Source: Legionella cardiaca (GTDB lineage Bacteria > Pseudomonadota > Gammaproteobacteria > Legionellales > Legionellaceae). Taken from it: a DNA stretch of 64,000 bases. Positions 62,653-64,000 of the stretch are shown piece by piece. The notes under the pieces were generated by a model, which saw nothing but the letters and a program-made list of their open reading frames with translations, was not told the origin of the DNA and searched no databases. Each line of letters begins with the position of its first letter. Within the stretch, counting starts at the first letter, position 1. Location of the stretch: positions 62,001-126,000 of the forward strand of contig NZ_CP119078.1 in NCBI RefSeq assembly GCF_029026145.1, in the 5' to 3' direction. The position numbers and the translations under genes are program-made.

Positions 62653-64000
62653 GTGATTGCCGTATTAGAAGCTTATCGTGCAGGCTTATTGCAGCGCCAA
62701 CATTGGTTACGCAATATTATTTCAGGGGTTATTGTCGGCGTGGTGGCTTTGCCACTTGCTATGGCATTTGCTATCGCTTCTGGTGCAAAACCAGAACAAG
62801 GCCTTTATACTGCTATTGTTGCCGGCCTCTTGGTTTCCTTACTTGGTGGCAGTCGTTTGCAAATTGCAGGCCCTACTGGAGCCTTCATTGTTATTCTTTC
62901 AGGCATTACAGCAAAATATGGTATAGAGGGGTTGCAAATTGCAACCTTGATGGCTGGTGTTATCTTGCTTCTCTTAGGGTTAATACGTTTAGGTACAATC
63001 ATTAAATTCATCCCTGATCCGGTTATTGTTGGATTTACGGCAGGCATTGCAGTCATTATCTGGGTTGGTCAGTGGAAGGATTTCTTCGGGTTACCAGCTG
63101 TTTCTGGCACTCATTTTCATGAAAAGCTGTGGCATCTTTTACAAGTTTTTCCTCAGCTTAACTTAACCACGACAGCACTCGCTCTCGTGTCTTTGTTAAT
63201 TGTAAAATACTCATTTAAGTTGCCGGGGTTGAAACGCGTTCCAGGACCTTTAGTGGCATTGGTGGTTGCAACAAGTTTGCAAGCGATTTTCCATTTTGAA
63301 GGTGTGGCAACGATCGGCAGTACTTTTGGTGGTATTCCGCAAGGCTTACCTAGTTTTCATTGGCCTGAAATAACCTTTGCTCGTTTAAATGAATTAATGG
63401 GACCTGCTTTTGCTATTGCCATGTTGGGTGCTATTGAATCATTACTTTCTGCTGTAGTGGCTGATGGTATGGCAGGAACCCGTCATAATTCTAATCAGGA
63501 GTTAATTGGACAGGGAATTGCAAATATAGCAGCGCCACTATTTGGCGGCTTTGCGGCAACAGGTGCAATTGCCCGAACGGCCACCAATATTCGTAATGGC
63601 GGTAGTAGTCCTTTAGCTGGGATTGTACATACAATAACCCTATTAGTAATTATTATTTTCCTTGCACCACTAGCGGTTAATGTTCCTTTGGCTGCACTTG
63701 CGGCTATTTTATTCGTTGTTGCATGGAATATGAGTGAAGCACGTCATTTTGTAAAAATGATTAAGCGTGCTCCACGTGCTGATGTGGCGATTTTATTAAC
63801 AACTTTTGTTTTAACCATTGGACTTGACCTGGTAATTGCCGTTTATGTAGGAGTCTTGTTGGCAATCTTACAATTTTTACGACGTATGGTTTCCAGTGTT
63901 GAAGTTCAAGCAATGAGTGACCAAGACTTGCAGCAGGAATTTAAGAATCAGGGATTAAATGTCTTGCCGAAAGATATTTTGGTTTATACAGTAGATGGTC
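62653..64000 (+). CDS. SulP-family anion transporter, 3' end outside the window
   Basis: The frame is open from a GTG at 62653 to the window end (449 codons and one base). The start VIAVLEAYRAGLLQRQHWLR leads into the SulP core: VALPLAMAFAIASGAKPEQGLYTA, LQIAGPTGAFIV, NQELIGQGIANIAAPLFGGF and ATGAIARTATNIRNGG. The 3' end enters the cytoplasmic STAS domain (DILVYTVDG). SulP proteins carry sulfate, bicarbonate or dicarboxylates. The true substrate is unknown. The promoter region 62453-62652 is AT-rich and otherwise empty. Confidence 0.93.
   Translation, partial: MIAVLEAYRAGLLQRQHWLRNIISGVIVGVVALPLAMAFAIASGAKPEQGLYTAIVAGLLVSLLGGSRLQIAGPTGAFIVILSGITAKYGIEGLQIATLMAGVILLLLGLIRLGTIIKFIPDPVIVGFTAGIAVIIWVGQWKDFFGLPAVSGTHFHEKLWHLLQVFPQLNLTTTALALVSLLIVKYSFKLPGLKRVPGPLVALVVATSLQAIFHFEGVATIGSTFGGIPQGLPSFHWPEITFARLNELMGPAFAIAMLGAIESLLSAVVADGMAGTRHNSNQELIGQGIANIAAPLFGGFAATGAIARTATNIRNGGSSPLAGIVHTITLLVIIIFLAPLAVNVPLAALAAILFVVAWNMSEARHFVKMIKRAPRADVAILLTTFVLTIGLDLVIAVYVGVLLAILQFLRRMVSSVEVQAMSDQDLQQEFKNQGLNVLPKDILVYTVDG

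Noticed and set aside
62678..63056. Three further ORFs over the start of the SulP gene
   Set aside because: They lie in other frames or on the other strand of a clear SulP coding region.

Overview
The window looks like chromosome of a Legionella species (Gammaproteobacteria, Legionellaceae), AT-rich and carrying ordinary gammaproteobacterial housekeeping genes. Between them lie long proteins without clear bacterial families that look like Dot/Icm-type effectors, and a tdk - MFS - MFS - deoB block matching the phtC-phtD thymidine-salvage locus known in L. pneumophila. The genus is an inference from this content; the species cannot be fixed from the sequence.

Layout. 1-3.3 kb is accessory: a cut-off gene, an ankyrin protein, a DHFR-like reductase, a deaminase-like protein and a small hydrophobic protein. 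3.4-10.9 kb is a conserved divergent block: topA-smg-dprA on the minus strand and def-fmt-rsmB plus a CPBP-type membrane protease on the plus strand. 11.1-16.5 kb holds a Sel1-like protein, parB, a PBP4-type dacB, a half-size EamA transporter, an alpha/beta hydrolase and a VanX-like dipeptidase. 16.8-20.4 kb is one 1205-residue gene with a CX5R phosphatase signature like that of the SopB/IpgD/SidF group. 20.5-22.3 kb has a cysteine-rich lipoprotein and a FliK-like/FlhB-C-terminal pair. 22.5-25.9 kb has a fused 2-oxoacid dehydrogenase E1 and a glutaryl-CoA dehydrogenase. 26-30.3 kb has a possible ChaN/TIKI-like protein, a GH18 protein, tRNA-Pro(GGG), a frameshifted DUF1653 gene and a beta-helix protein. 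30.5-33.2 kb has Pmp3, LuxR and SnoaL genes followed by a REP-associated tyrosine transposase (RAYT) between arrays of its probable REP palindromes. 33.2-41.1 kb has a drug exporter, a methyltransferase, an LplT-acyltransferase-acyl-ACP ligase fusion and a 734-residue effector candidate. 41.3-53.5 kb has a serine hydrolase, a benzoate transporter, a DUF4239 protein, PAS and PAS-GGDEF-EAL signalling proteins, a nitronate monooxygenase, a multicopper oxidase, a kinase-like/ankyrin protein and an alcohol dehydrogenase. 53.6-60.6 kb has tdk, two MFS paralogues, deoB, a Fur/Zur-type regulator and hslVU behind a heat-shock-like promoter. 60.7-64 kb has a lipase-like protein with a glycine-rich membrane tail and a SulP transporter that runs off the end.

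The most unusual items are the RAYT/REP array (five bipartite palindromic units, three in tandem with a period near 111 bp), a second GTAG-type palindrome family nearby without its own transposase, and several effector candidates with faint enzymatic signatures: CX5R phosphatase, HAE/PC deaminase, kinase-like catalytic loop, GxSxG-like hydrolase and ChaN/TIKI-like fold. All functional calls are from reading motifs; no database search was possible.
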